This document shows, in pieces, positions 7,912-16,428 of a DNA stretch of 64,000 bases. The notes under the pieces were generated by a model. That model was not told the DNA's origin. It did no database searches and saw nothing but the letters and a program-made list of their open reading frames with translations. The stretch is taken from NCBI GenBank assembly GCA_934292805.1, contig CAKQXQ010000005.1, positions 1 to 64,000 on the forward strand, given 5' to 3'. This DNA comes from an uncultured Roseburia sp. (GTDB taxonomy: Bacteria; Bacillota; Clostridia; Lachnospirales; Lachnospiraceae). A program made the translations under genes and the position numbers. Within the stretch, counting starts at the first letter, position 1; each line of letters opens with the position of its first letter.

Positions 7912-7940
7912 TTGTAGAGACTAACATTAGATAGTATAAT
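7912..7940 (+). promoter_or_regulatory. Candidate promoter upstream of the ABC exporter pair
   Basis: A consensus TATAAT -10 (7935-7940) has a TTGTAG -35 (7912-7917) at 17 bases. Transcripts would start near 7947, just before the hairpin at 7961. Confidence 0.55.
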
Positions 7941-7950
7941 TAACGCGGAC

Positions 7951-7985
7951 TTAAGAAAAATGAATCGTATGATTCACTTTTTTTT
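7951..7985 (+). terminator. Leader hairpin with T-tract (possible attenuator) before the ABC exporter genes
   Basis: TGAATC-GTAT-GATTCA (7961-7976) is a perfect hairpin preceded by A-rich sequence and followed by C and eight T residues. It has intrinsic-terminator form but sits between the promoter and the first gene. Confidence 0.6.
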
Positions 7986-7995
7986 AGTTTGAGAG

Positions 7996-8009
7996 TTAGC
8001 GTATGCTAA
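7996..8009. promoter_or_regulatory. Palindrome TTAGC-GTAT-GCTAA upstream of the ABC exporter genes
   Basis: A perfect 5+4+5 palindrome 40 bases before the start codon. It shares its CGTATG centre with the hairpin at 7961-7976. It may be an operator or an RNA stem; the sequence alone does not decide. Confidence 0.4.
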
Positions 8010-8048
8010 TTGCAGTTAATAAGTGAATAGGAAATAAAGGAGTTACTT

Positions 8049-9788
8049 ATGATTAAAACGAGATTGGTAGAGTTGCTGTCCCATGCAAAAAAGTATATTG
8101 TGTACATGGTTTTGTGGCAGTGGGCAGCACTTCTGTCACAGATAGTGGCAGTTTTTTCTATCGCAGATTTACTGGAACATTTGTTATACAAAACGGTAAC
8201 CGTACCTGTCATAGAACAAAAGATACTGGTATTGGGTCTGGTTGTGGTGATCCGGTTTCTATGTGAACGGATGGGGGCAAGATCTTCTTATCTGGCGTGT
8301 GTAGATGTAAAACGTATTTTGCGCGAAAAGATTTATGACAAAATGCAAAAGTTGGGAGCTTCCTATAGCGAACAGGTATCTTCATCAGAAGTTGTGCAGG
8401 TAATGACGGAAGGAGTAGAGCAGCTGGAAACTTATTTTGGAAAATACCTTCCGCAGTTATTATATAGCCTGATCGCACCGTTGACATTGTTCGTTATTCT
8501 TTGCAGAGTGAGCTTAAAGGCAAGTGTTATTTTGTTAATCTGTGTACCACTGATTCCGATTTCTATTGTAGTGGTGCAGAAGATCGCAAAAAAATTACTG
8601 AGTAATTACTGGATTGCTTATACAGGCCTTGGAGATTCCTTTCTTGAAAATTTACAGGGACTGACAACTCTCAAAATATATCAGGCAGATCAGAAGAAAG
8701 CAGATGAGATGGATGCAGAATCCCAAAAATTCCGCAGAATCACGATGAAGGTGTTAATGATGCAGCTTAATTCCACAAGCGTAATGGATATTGTGGCCTA
8801 TGGAGGGGCAGCAATTGGTATGGCGGTCGCTGTATCGGAATTTTTAAAAGGAAATATCAGTCTGGCAGGAACTTTATGCATTGTTTTATTGGCCAGTGAA
8901 TTCTTTCTTCCACTCAGGCTTCTTGGTTCTTTTTTCCATATTGCAATGAATGGTATGGCGGCAAGTGATAAAATTTTTAAGATTTTAGATTTACCGGAAC
9001 CTAAGGCTGGTGAAAAAAATCTGCCGGATGGAACATTTGATATCACAATGAATAATGTTCATTTTTCTTATGAAAAGGACAGAGAGATTTTAAAAGGAAT
9101 CAGCCTAAGTCTTCCGTCAGGAAGCTTTGTATCATTGGTTGGAGAATCCGGATGCGGAAAGAGTACGATAGCCGGAATCCTTGCAGCAAAGAACCGGGAC
9201 TATGACGGGGAAATCACCATCGGTGGAATAGCGTTGTCAGAAGTGAGTGAAACAGATCTGATGAAACACATAGTACTTGTTCGTCATAATAGTTATTTAT
9301 TTAAAGGGACAGTAGAAGAAAATCTGAAGATGGCAAAACCAAATGCAACGAAAGAAGAGATGGAAGAGGTTCTTCGAAAGGTGAATCTCTTTGGCTTTTT
9401 ACAGACACAGAACGGATTGCAGACGCAGTTATTAGAAAAAGCAGGCAATCTGTCCGGCGGCCAATGCCAGAGGCTGGTGATTGCCAGAGCTTTACTTAAA
9501 TCTGCCAGCGAGTTTTTTATTTTTGATGAAGCGACGTCTAATATTGATGTGGAAAGTGAAGAACTGATCATGAATGTGATCCATGAACTTGCAAAGACAA
9601 AAACAGTATTGCTGATCTCCCACAGACTGGCAAATGTTGTGAAATCTGACAGGATTTATTTCTTGAAAGATGGGAAAATCACAGAAAGCGGAAAGCATGA
9701 AGAACTAATGCAGTTAAATGGTGCGTACAGGCATCTGTATGACAGCCAGATGACATTAGAGAACTACGGAAAGGAGAAAACTGCGTAA
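8049..9788 (+). CDS. ABC exporter, fused permease-ATPase, CydD-like
   Basis: This 579-residue half-transporter has a six-helix type-1 export membrane domain (about 1-310) and an ATPase with Walker A GESGCGKST (365-373), signature LSGGQ (468-472) and Walker B ending in Asp493-Glu494. The segment EFFLPLRLLGSFFH before the ATPase is strongly CydD-like. CydDC exports thiols and is needed for cytochrome bd assembly, but no cydAB is in the window, so the substrate is open. AAGGAG lies seven bases before the ATG. Its stop overlaps the next start by one base. Confidence 0.88.
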   Translation: MIKTRLVELLSHAKKYIVYMVLWQWAALLSQIVAVFSIADLLEHLLYKTVTVPVIEQKILVLGLVVVIRFLCERMGARSSYLACVDVKRILREKIYDKMQKLGASYSEQVSSSEVVQVMTEGVEQLETYFGKYLPQLLYSLIAPLTLFVILCRVSLKASVILLICVPLIPISIVVVQKIAKKLLSNYWIAYTGLGDSFLENLQGLTTLKIYQADQKKADEMDAESQKFRRITMKVLMMQLNSTSVMDIVAYGGAAIGMAVAVSEFLKGNISLAGTLCIVLLASEFFLPLRLLGSFFHIAMNGMAASDKIFKILDLPEPKAGEKNLPDGTFDITMNNVHFSYEKDREILKGISLSLPSGSFVSLVGESGCGKSTIAGILAAKNRDYDGEITIGGIALSEVSETDLMKHIVLVRHNSYLFKGTVEENLKMAKPNATKEEMEEVLRKVNLFGFLQTQNGLQTQLLEKAGNLSGGQCQRLVIARALLKSASEFFIFDEATSNIDVESEELIMNVIHELAKTKTVLLISHRLANVVKSDRIYFLKDGKITESGKHEELMQLNGAYRHLYDSQMTLENYGKEKTA

Positions 9789-11596
9789 TGAGTGAAGAAA
9801 ACAATCCTACAACAAAGAACATTCATCAGAGTAATAAAGCTGAATCTTGTAAAAGAAGAAGTGCTGTCCAGATTATGGGAAGACTGATCGGATTAGTAAA
9901 ACCGCTGCTTCACATTATGTTTTCTGCAATCATCCTTGGAACAGCAGGATATTTATGTGCGATTTTTCTGACGATATTAGCAGGACAGGTCATTGTGCAT
10001 GGACTTTTGAATGGGGTAACTAAAGCAGTGGTACCAGTGGACAGTCTGTGGCTGACATCGGTTCCGGTACAGACAATTATTACAATTATGATCGTGATCG
10101 CAGTGCTTCGCGGAATCCTTCATTATGCAGAACAGTATTGTAATCATTACATTGCATTTAAATTGCTGGCGATCATCCGTCATAAAGTGTTTGCAGCACT
10201 GCGGAAACTCTGTCCGGCGAAATTAGAAGGGCGTGATAAAGGAAATCTGATTTCTATTATTACAACAGATATTGAATTACTGGAAGTGTTTTATGCGCAC
10301 ACTATTTCTCCGATTGCAATTGCTGCACTGACATCTCTCATTATGGTGATTTTTATCGGAAACTATCATTGGCTGGCAGGATTCCTTGCACTGGCAGCTT
10401 ATCTGATCGTTGGTGTCGTAATCCCAATATGGAACGGAAAACGAGGCAGCCAGAAAGGAATGGAATTTCGTACAAATTTTGGAGAACTGAATAGTTTTGT
10501 TCTGGATTCTTTGCGTGGATTGGATGAGACAATCCAGTATGGACAAGGAGAAGAGCGGAAAAAGCAGATGACGGAACGTTCCGGAAACCTTGCCGGAATG
10601 CAGCAATCCTTAAGTAAAATGGAAGGCGCGCAGCGTTCATTTACAAATATGGTAATCCTCCTGGCATCTTTTGGAATGCTGGCATTAACAATCGGGTTGT
10701 ATACAAAAGGTGAGATGGGATTTGAAGGTGTGTTAACCTGTACAATCGCAATGATGGGGTCGTTCGGACCGGTAGTAGCATTATCAAGTCTTTCCAATAA
10801 TCTGAATCAGACACTGGCAAGTGGTGAACGTGTGCTTTCTCTTCTGGAAGAAAAACCTCTTGTAGAAGAGATTCCTAATGACGGAACAGCTTTGAAAAAT
10901 CATGATACGGATCGTATTTGTAATGAAAAACACGATGATAACATATTTGCAGGTGCAGAAGCAGCCAATGTAACATTTGCATATGAGGATGAAGTGATTC
11001 TGGATGACTATTCTCTGAAACTACAACCGGGTAAGATTACAGGCATACATGGAGCAAGTGGTTCCGGAAAATCTACACTCTTAAAATTGCTGATGCGCTT
11101 CTGGGATGTACAGGAAGGAGTGATATCGGTAGATGGTGAAGATGTCAGAAAGATTCCGACAAAGCATCTGAGAGATATGGAAAGTTACGTGACGCAGGAA
11201 ACGCATCTGTTCCATGATTCGATCGCAAATAATATTGAAATAGCAAGACCGGGAGCAACCAGAGAAGAGATCATGGAAGCTGCAAAAAAAGCCTCCATCC
11301 ATGATTTTATCATGGCACTTCCGGAAGGATATGATACCAGGGTTGGAGAATTGGGAGAGACATTATCCGGTGGCGAAAAACAGAGAATTGGAATTGCAAG
11401 AGCGTTTCTCCATGATTGTCCTTTCATCCTGCTTGATGAACCGACAAGTAATCTGGATAGTCTGAACGAAGCAGTCATCTTAAAGTCACTCAGGGAAGAA
11501 CAGAATGACAAGACGATAGTTTTGGTATCGCACAGACAGTCTACGATGCGGATCGCAGACATTGTGTATTCCGTAGAGCAGGGAAGAGTAAGTTAG
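9788..11596 (+). CDS. ABC exporter, fused permease-ATPase, CydC-like partner
   Basis: The partner half-transporter (602 residues) begins in the stop codon of the preceding gene, so the two are translationally coupled and probably form a heterodimer. After a ~40-residue hydrophilic start come the membrane helices. The ATPase carries Walker A GASGSGKST from residue 422, signature LSGGE from 526 and Walker B with Asp550-Glu551. Both nucleotide sites look intact. CydC-like assignment rests on pairing with the CydD-like gene and overall layout. A lipid or peptide exporter is the alternative. Confidence 0.87.
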   Translation: MSEENNPTTKNIHQSNKAESCKRRSAVQIMGRLIGLVKPLLHIMFSAIILGTAGYLCAIFLTILAGQVIVHGLLNGVTKAVVPVDSLWLTSVPVQTIITIMIVIAVLRGILHYAEQYCNHYIAFKLLAIIRHKVFAALRKLCPAKLEGRDKGNLISIITTDIELLEVFYAHTISPIAIAALTSLIMVIFIGNYHWLAGFLALAAYLIVGVVIPIWNGKRGSQKGMEFRTNFGELNSFVLDSLRGLDETIQYGQGEERKKQMTERSGNLAGMQQSLSKMEGAQRSFTNMVILLASFGMLALTIGLYTKGEMGFEGVLTCTIAMMGSFGPVVALSSLSNNLNQTLASGERVLSLLEEKPLVEEIPNDGTALKNHDTDRICNEKHDDNIFAGAEAANVTFAYEDEVILDDYSLKLQPGKITGIHGASGSGKSTLLKLLMRFWDVQEGVISVDGEDVRKIPTKHLRDMESYVTQETHLFHDSIANNIEIARPGATREEIMEAAKKASIHDFIMALPEGYDTRVGELGETLSGGEKQRIGIARAFLHDCPFILLDEPTSNLDSLNEAVILKSLREEQNDKTIVLVSHRQSTMRIADIVYSVEQGRVS

Positions 11597-11644
11597 CAGC
11601 TAAAAAATAAGATAGCAGATAGAAAGAGAAATGAGGTATATGCA

Positions 11645-11830
11645 GTGAAAGCAAAAAAAGTAAATATTGTGAATAAGTTACTCATGGCAGATTTTACAGC
11701 GTTAGCAGTCAGTGGATTCCTGATCCATGGTGCAAATACAGATAAAACAATTTGGGCGATCATACACAGCATAACGGCAGTACTGTGTATTATACTAGTA
11801 CTTGTACATATTTTTCAGCATAAAAAATAA
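11645..11830 (+). CDS. Tiny two-span membrane protein with four histidines (DUF4405-like)
   Basis: The 61-residue protein has two membrane helices (about 12-28 and 36-56). His28 and His41 lie at helix ends on one side and His55 and His59 near the other, in the SGFLIHG / VLVHIFQH pattern seen in DUF4405-type cytochrome-b-like mini-domains. Heme binding is possible but unproven. The start is a GTG at 11645 behind a TGAGGT. It follows the ABC pair by 48 bases and precedes a DUF454 gene by 26 bases, so all are likely co-transcribed. Confidence 0.7.
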   Translation: MKAKKVNIVNKLLMADFTALAVSGFLIHGANTDKTIWAIIHSITAVLCIILVLVHIFQHKK

Positions 11831-11856
11831 ACAGATCAGAATAAAGCGAGGCTAAA

Positions 11857-12246
11857 ATGAATTTGAAAAAAATGATTTATACGATTTTAGGATGTCTTGG
11901 AGTAGGACTTGGTGCATTGGGGTGCGTGTTGCCGATACTGCCAACAGTCCCTTTCCTGCTGCTGGCGGCAGTATGCTTTGGAAAAAGCTCCAAGCGATTG
12001 AATAACTGGTTTGTCGGGACAAAACTGTATAAAAATAATCTTGAAAGTTATGTAAAGGGAAAGGGCATGACGCCAAAAACAAAAGTCCGCATTATGGTTA
12101 CAGTCACTTTTCTTATGATGATCGGATTTCTGATGATGGATCGCGTTCCGGCAGGCAGAGTCATACTTGTTTGTATATGGATATTTCATATAATTTATTT
12201 TTGTGTTGGAGTGAAAACTTTAAAAGCAGAGAGCCAAACCTCATAA
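11857..12246 (+). CDS. DUF454 (YbaN-type) inner-membrane protein
   Basis: This 129-residue membrane protein matches DUF454/YbaN: the LGALGCVLPILPTVPFLLLA hairpin followed by CFGKSSKRLNNWF is diagnostic. Two further membrane spans lie at about 74-92 and 98-120. The biochemical function of the family is not established. It is the last gene of the ABC-exporter group; the convergent recombinase gene ends 51 bases downstream and no clear terminator hairpin is seen between them. Confidence 0.85.
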   Translation: MNLKKMIYTILGCLGVGLGALGCVLPILPTVPFLLLAAVCFGKSSKRLNNWFVGTKLYKNNLESYVKGKGMTPKTKVRIMVTVTFLMMIGFLMMDRVPAGRVILVCIWIFHIIYFCVGVKTLKAESQTS

Positions 12247-12297
12247 TGTGCAGGCCAGAGCTTCTTTTTGTTAAGTTATTTTACAGTCATTGACAGC

Positions 12298-13347
12298 TTA
12301 CGGTTCACGAAGCTTTACATATTTGGCAGCTTTACGGCGGCGTTCATCGTCGATCGCAGCATAGTGCTTTTTAGTTGTGTTTACGTCTTTGTGGCCGAGT
12401 ACATCGGCTACAAGATAGATATCCCCTGTTTCGCGGTAAAGAGCAGTACCATAGGTACTTCTTAGCTTATGTGGCGTAATATGCTTTAAACTTGTTACAA
12501 GGCTGGAATACTTTTTGACCATATTTTCGACAGAACGAACGCTGATACGACGGTTCTGAAGGGAGAGAAAGAGTGCATTCAGGCTGCCTTCCACAGCAGA
12601 GATCTGCTGACGTTCAACCAAATATTCCATAAGAGCTTTTCGTACTTCTTCTCCAAAGTATACAACAACCTCAGCACCACCTTTTCGGTGGATTTTAATT
12701 CCATTATTTTTAAAATCAACATCTTCAATATTCAAGCCAACGCATTCTGATACTCGGATTCCGGTTCCAAGAAGAAGTGTTAAGATGGCAAGATCCCTTG
12801 TTCTGGTTTTGTCATGAAACCGCTGCTGTCCAGCGGTTAAGCTTTCTCCGGACTCCACCTCATCAAGCAGACTTGCCACTTCATCAACATCCAGCCGGAC
12901 AATTGCCTTTTCATGGATTTTAGGCATATCGACTTTTACAGCCGGATCCTGGGAAATCAGTTCGTTTTTATATAGGTAACGGTAGAAGGAGCGCAGCGAC
13001 GCAAGTTTACGTTTGAGACCGCGTTCATCATTTGTATGTTCAGCACCATCTTTCTCATAATATTTCAAATAAGATAAATATTCTTCAATATCCATTGGTT
13101 TTAAAAATCCGATAATTTCAAGCGAAATATCAGAGATTGCATTTTTCTTACAAATAGGATTATTTTCATGTAAATATTCAAAAAAACAATTCAGATCATA
13201 GGCGTATGCAATACGGGTTCTCGAAGAAGTTGTTGGTTCAATACCAATAAAAAACTGTTTACAGTAATCCGGCATTTTGCTAATCAGATTTCGAAGCAGC
13301 TTTTCGTTTTTTATATTCACATTTTCATAGTAAGCTTTTTCTTTCAT
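12298..13347 (-). CDS. XerC/D-type tyrosine recombinase
   Basis: This is a 349-residue site-specific recombinase that cuts and rejoins DNA through a tyrosine. An N-terminal SAM-like core-binding domain (about 15-130) precedes a catalytic domain with all six expected residues: Arg198, Lys222, His293, Arg296, His319 and nucleophile Tyr329. Its ATG overlaps the stop codon of the upstream tRNA-thiolase gene by one base, so it is translated from the same message. No phage genes, att-like repeats or tRNA flank it, so a chromosomal Xer-like role is more likely than an integrase. Confidence 0.88.
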   Translation of the reverse strand: MKEKAYYENVNIKNEKLLRNLISKMPDYCKQFFIGIEPTTSSRTRIAYAYDLNCFFEYLHENNPICKKNAISDISLEIIGFLKPMDIEEYLSYLKYYEKDGAEHTNDERGLKRKLASLRSFYRYLYKNELISQDPAVKVDMPKIHEKAIVRLDVDEVASLLDEVESGESLTAGQQRFHDKTRTRDLAILTLLLGTGIRVSECVGLNIEDVDFKNNGIKIHRKGGAEVVVYFGEEVRKALMEYLVERQQISAVEGSLNALFLSLQNRRISVRSVENMVKKYSSLVTSLKHITPHKLRSTYGTALYRETGDIYLVADVLGHKDVNTTKKHYAAIDDERRRKAAKYVKLREP

Positions 13348-14102
13348 TATGTGTTCCTTTCATGTGAGATACGTTCCGGCCAGCCGGGAATATTGCCATC
13401 CAGTATTGCTGTAAACATTCTTTTCTTTGCACCGGGATTGTCAAGATTAATCTGGCGGACCAGTTCCTTGGCATATTGGCGTTTTGTAAAGCCATCTGCT
13501 GGGCATGGATTTTTTACAATTGGAAGCTGATATTTATTTTTAAATCCGATCACATCGGCTTCGGTTACATACATCATAGGGCGGATCACAGTCAGACCGA
13601 CTTTGTCGAGAAAAGTAACAGGAGAGAAGGAGTAGAATCGTCCCTCAAAAATCATAGACAAAAACATAGTCTCGATCATATCGTCTGTATGATGGGCATA
13701 GGCAACCTTATTGCAGCCAAGTTCTGCTACAGCGTTATTTAAAGCACCTTTACGCATTTTGGCACAGAGCGAGCAAGGTGAAGGATTTGACGCCTTGTCT
13801 GTTACTGATTCATCAAAAAGGATCTTTGCAATGTCTGTTTTGATAATATGATATTCCACATTCAATGTATCACATAATTGCTGTATGGGTGTCAGATTAA
13901 AATCTTCATAACCAAGATCAACAGTAACAGCCAATATGGAAAACTTTTTTGGATAAAATTTCTGTAAATTAGCAAGAGCATAGAGGAGAGTGAGAGAGTC
14001 TTTCCCACCAGAGATACCAACTGCGATTTTATCTCCTTCGTCAATCATTTGATAGTCATCGATCGCCTTTCTGGTAAGACTCAAAAGTCGTTGTAATTTC
14101 AT
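13347..14102 (-). CDS. TtcA-like PP-loop tRNA thiolation ATPase
   Basis: The 251-residue protein belongs to the adenylating PP-loop family that activates tRNA bases for sulfur insertion. The PP-loop SGGKDS is at 31-36. Cys110 and Cys113 (PCSLC) with Cys200 (NPCPAD) are the three cysteines that hold a 4Fe-4S cluster in TtcA. TtcA makes 2-thiocytidine at tRNA position 32. TilS or other TtuA/TtcA subgroups are alternatives, but the cysteine pattern favours TtcA. It is the first gene of a two-gene unit with the recombinase. Confidence 0.85.
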   Translation of the reverse strand: MKLQRLLSLTRKAIDDYQMIDEGDKIAVGISGGKDSLTLLYALANLQKFYPKKFSILAVTVDLGYEDFNLTPIQQLCDTLNVEYHIIKTDIAKILFDESVTDKASNPSPCSLCAKMRKGALNNAVAELGCNKVAYAHHTDDMIETMFLSMIFEGRFYSFSPVTFLDKVGLTVIRPMMYVTEADVIGFKNKYQLPIVKNPCPADGFTKRQYAKELVRQINLDNPGAKKRMFTAILDGNIPGWPERISHERNT

Positions 14103-14300
14103 AAGTAAGTCACCTTTTATTGTAGAAAAAAATCTGTTATAATCTTTAGCGTGTACACTTTATCATATCATAAAAGAAAACTTTTTGGTATTAAATTTAT
14201 ATGTAAAATGATACGAAATTTATATGAAAAAGGATATAAGGTTGTATACAAAATAATATGAAAGTATTTTTATAAAAGATAATCAGATTGGAGAAAGAAA

Positions 14301-14756
14301 ATGAAATTTGTAATACAGCGTGTTACGGAAGCTTCCTGTACAGTTGAAGGCAAAGTGATAGGACAGATTGAAAAAGGATTTTTAGTTTTTATAGGTGTAT
14401 CTGCAGACGATACAACTCAAATTGCTGACAAAATGGTCAAAAAGCTCCTTGGACTAAGAATATTTGAAGATGAAAATGGAAAAACAAACTTGTCATTACA
14501 CGACGTGGATGGGCAGCTTCTTTTAATTTCGCAATTTACATTATATGCGGACTGCAGAAAAGGAAACAGACCATCTTTTACGAATGCCGGAAAGCCTGAT
14601 ATGGCAAATGAAATGTATCAGTATATCATCGCAAAATGCAAACAGGAAATAAAGATTGTCGAGCAGGGCATATTCGGGGCAGATATGAAAATATCACTAT
14701 TAAATGACGGACCATTTACGATTATTTTAGATTCTGATGAAATTTGTGTTAAGTGA
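14301..14756 (+). CDS. dtd: D-aminoacyl-tRNA deacylase
   Basis: Dtd removes D-amino acids (and glycine from tRNA-Ala) mischarged onto tRNA. The 151-residue protein is canonical in length and carries the two active-site signatures SQFTLYADCRKGNRP and NDGPFTIILDS, the latter being the family's cross-subunit cis-Pro loop. A GGAG lies ten bases before the ATG. It is divergent from the ttcA-like gene and seems to stand alone. Confidence 0.95.
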   Translation: MKFVIQRVTEASCTVEGKVIGQIEKGFLVFIGVSADDTTQIADKMVKKLLGLRIFEDENGKTNLSLHDVDGQLLLISQFTLYADCRKGNRPSFTNAGKPDMANEMYQYIIAKCKQEIKIVEQGIFGADMKISLLNDGPFTIILDSDEICVK

Positions 14757-14766
14757 GTCTGCTGTG

Positions 14767-14852
14767 GAGGTGATACGAGTAAAGTAATTCATCGGTGTTG
14801 CCTCCTTATATCTGAGAACGCTGTCCTTTAAGCCCATAAATAATGGGAGAGC
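14767..14852. repeat. Two unexplained hairpins after dtd
   Basis: GGAGGTGATAC (14767-14777) can pair along 11 positions, with wobbles, with GTGTTGCCTCC around an 18-base loop. A second stem, CCCAT-AAATA-ATGGG, follows. Neither ends in a clear T-tract. They may terminate dtd or the convergent DUF2726 gene, or be a remnant element. Confidence 0.4.
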
Positions 14853-14860
14853 AGAACCTA

Positions 14861-15391
14861 TTATAATTTGGCATCGTCAGTTTTGAAAGCTAATGTAGTA
14901 TTTATTATTTCTTTTAATTTTGTTTCATAGTCTTGTTCAATAACATTTATTCTATAAAGTGGTATATTGATGGCTTTAAAGATATTATTTTTTAATTCAT
15001 CTGTTTCTTGTGCTTTGGTTGTATTATGTGATTTGTCATCTAATTCGATGGCGGCTTTTATGTACAAACCTGTATCGCATAAGAGAAAATCAATATGACG
15101 AGATTTGATGTATCCTCTATATTTCTGTTTATTATCTTTTGATGTGACTTCTATAAAATCTTCTAACCTTACTTTAGGACAAATGATGATTTGATTTTGG
15201 TCGCATAGTGGTTTTAAGGTTTTATAGAATTTATATTCGGTTTTGGTTAATAAATATTTCTGTTTGTAAGGGTATTCAGTTATTCTTTTTTCTTTTTCTT
15301 CTTTAGATGTTTTTGTATTTTTTACTAATAGTTCTACAGTTATTGCTAATGCAACGATAAGTAATGATATTATGATATCGGATGTTTTCAT
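14861..15391 (-). CDS. DUF2726 protein with N-terminal membrane anchor
   Basis: The 176-residue protein has one membrane helix at about 6-24, then a DUF2726 domain (about 45-165) recognisable from LLTKTEYKFYKTL, CPKVRLEDFIEV, HIDFLLCD and AAIELDDKSH. The fold is thought to be related to restriction-endonuclease-like nucleases, and the DFLL/IELDD residues fit such a core, but no activity is established for this gene. The gene is noticeably more AT-rich than its neighbours, suggesting later acquisition. ACCTCC just upstream gives a good ribosome binding site. Confidence 0.82.
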   Translation of the reverse strand: MKTSDIIISLLIVALAITVELLVKNTKTSKEEKEKRITEYPYKQKYLLTKTEYKFYKTLKPLCDQNQIIICPKVRLEDFIEVTSKDNKQKYRGYIKSRHIDFLLCDTGLYIKAAIELDDKSHNTTKAQETDELKNNIFKAINIPLYRINVIEQDYETKLKEIINTTLAFKTDDAKL

Positions 15392-15553
15392 TTTTTACCT
15401 CCATTAATAGGTGATAGTTGTTCTTACAAGAATAATTATATGGACAATATAAGTCTAGCAGATTTTAAATTTTAGTGCAAGTGAGATGCAATGCTAGTGT
15501 GGAACCATTTATTCGCAAAACACAAGTTTAACGAATAGTTGAGTAGTTTTAGA

Positions 15554-15602
15554 AAAATACCATACCATCTGTAAAGCTTATTTACGAATGATATGGTATT
15601 TC
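15554..15602. terminator. Bidirectional hairpin terminator
   Basis: AAATACCATA...GTAAA pairs with TTTAC...TATGGTATTT in an imperfect long stem flanked by A- and T-rich tracts. It lies downstream of the cytidylate-kinase-like gene on the minus strand. The remaining gap up to the DUF2726 gene (15392-15553) shows nothing recognisable. Confidence 0.65.
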
Positions 15603-15649
15603 TGATTCTTATGGATCACTTCGTCTTTTGCAATAAATGCATAGGAATA

Positions 15650-16288
15650 TTACTGATTGTTTTTCATATTATCCATTAATTCACGATATTTCAAGATCAT
15701 CTCTACACAGTTATCAATTCCAATTTTGCCGGCATCTAAGGAAAGATTATAGCTCTTGGCGTCGCCCCATTTCTTGCTTGTGTAGTAATTGTAATAGCTT
15801 GCACGCTGTTTATCTGTCTTGTTAATAATATCGCGTGCTTTATTGTCTGTAACATCTAATTTCTTACAGATATTTCTGATACGGAAATCCATATCTGCAT
15901 GGATAAATACATTGATGCAATCTGGATTCTCTGCAAGTGCATAATCAGCACATCTTCCAACGATAACACAGGATTCCTGTTCAGCAATCTTTTTAATGGT
16001 TTCGAACTGTGCAAGGAAAACCTTGTGATTTAAAGGCATATCTAAAAATGGAGCTGCTGAATAACCACTGACAGAATATGTATCCATAACCAAAGAATAC
16101 AAAAAGCTGTTCGTTGGTTTTTCATCATGATTTTCAAAAATCTCTTCACAGAAACCGCTGTCCTTGGCTGCCTGCTGTAATAATTCCTTATCATAGAGCT
16201 TAATACCAAGTCTCTCGGCAAGCTTCTCTCCTACCTGTTTACCGCCACTGCCAAATTCTCGTCCAATTGTATATATTTTATTTGCCAT
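15650..16288 (-). CDS. Cytidylate-kinase-like family protein
   Basis: This 212-residue protein matches the cytidylate-kinase-like family (AAA_26/Cytidylate_kin2). It opens with TIGREFGSGGKQVGEKLA, a P-loop variant, and contains the YDKELL and VIVGRCADY stretches typical of the group. These are paralogues of nucleoside monophosphate kinases, common in Clostridia, whose substrate is often unproven; it need not be the essential CMP kinase. It appears monocistronic, with a TATAAT -10 on the minus strand at 16324-16329. Confidence 0.85.
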   Translation of the reverse strand: MANKIYTIGREFGSGGKQVGEKLAERLGIKLYDKELLQQAAKDSGFCEEIFENHDEKPTNSFLYSLVMDTYSVSGYSAAPFLDMPLNHKVFLAQFETIKKIAEQESCVIVGRCADYALAENPDCINVFIHADMDFRIRNICKKLDVTDNKARDIINKTDKQRASYYNYYTSKKWGDAKSYNLSLDAGKIGIDNCVEMILKYRELMDNMKNNQ

Positions 16289-16428
16289 AACAATCCCACC
16301 TTTTCTTTCATTTTTATGATACTATTATAGCCTATTTTTGGAAAATATGGAAGAATTTCTTTAAAATTTTTATATTTTCAAACAATTTACTTACAATTTG
16401 CGGAATACAAACAACAAACTTCTGGTAT

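Noticed and set aside
8049..11596. Bacteriocin export system
   Set aside because: No peptidase C39 domain, leader peptide gene or immunity gene is present; the membrane-domain motifs favour CydDC-like exporters.
12298..13347. Prophage or integrative-element integrase
   Set aside because: There are no phage or conjugation genes, no adjacent tRNA and no flanking direct repeats seen; the gene is coupled to a housekeeping tRNA-modification gene.
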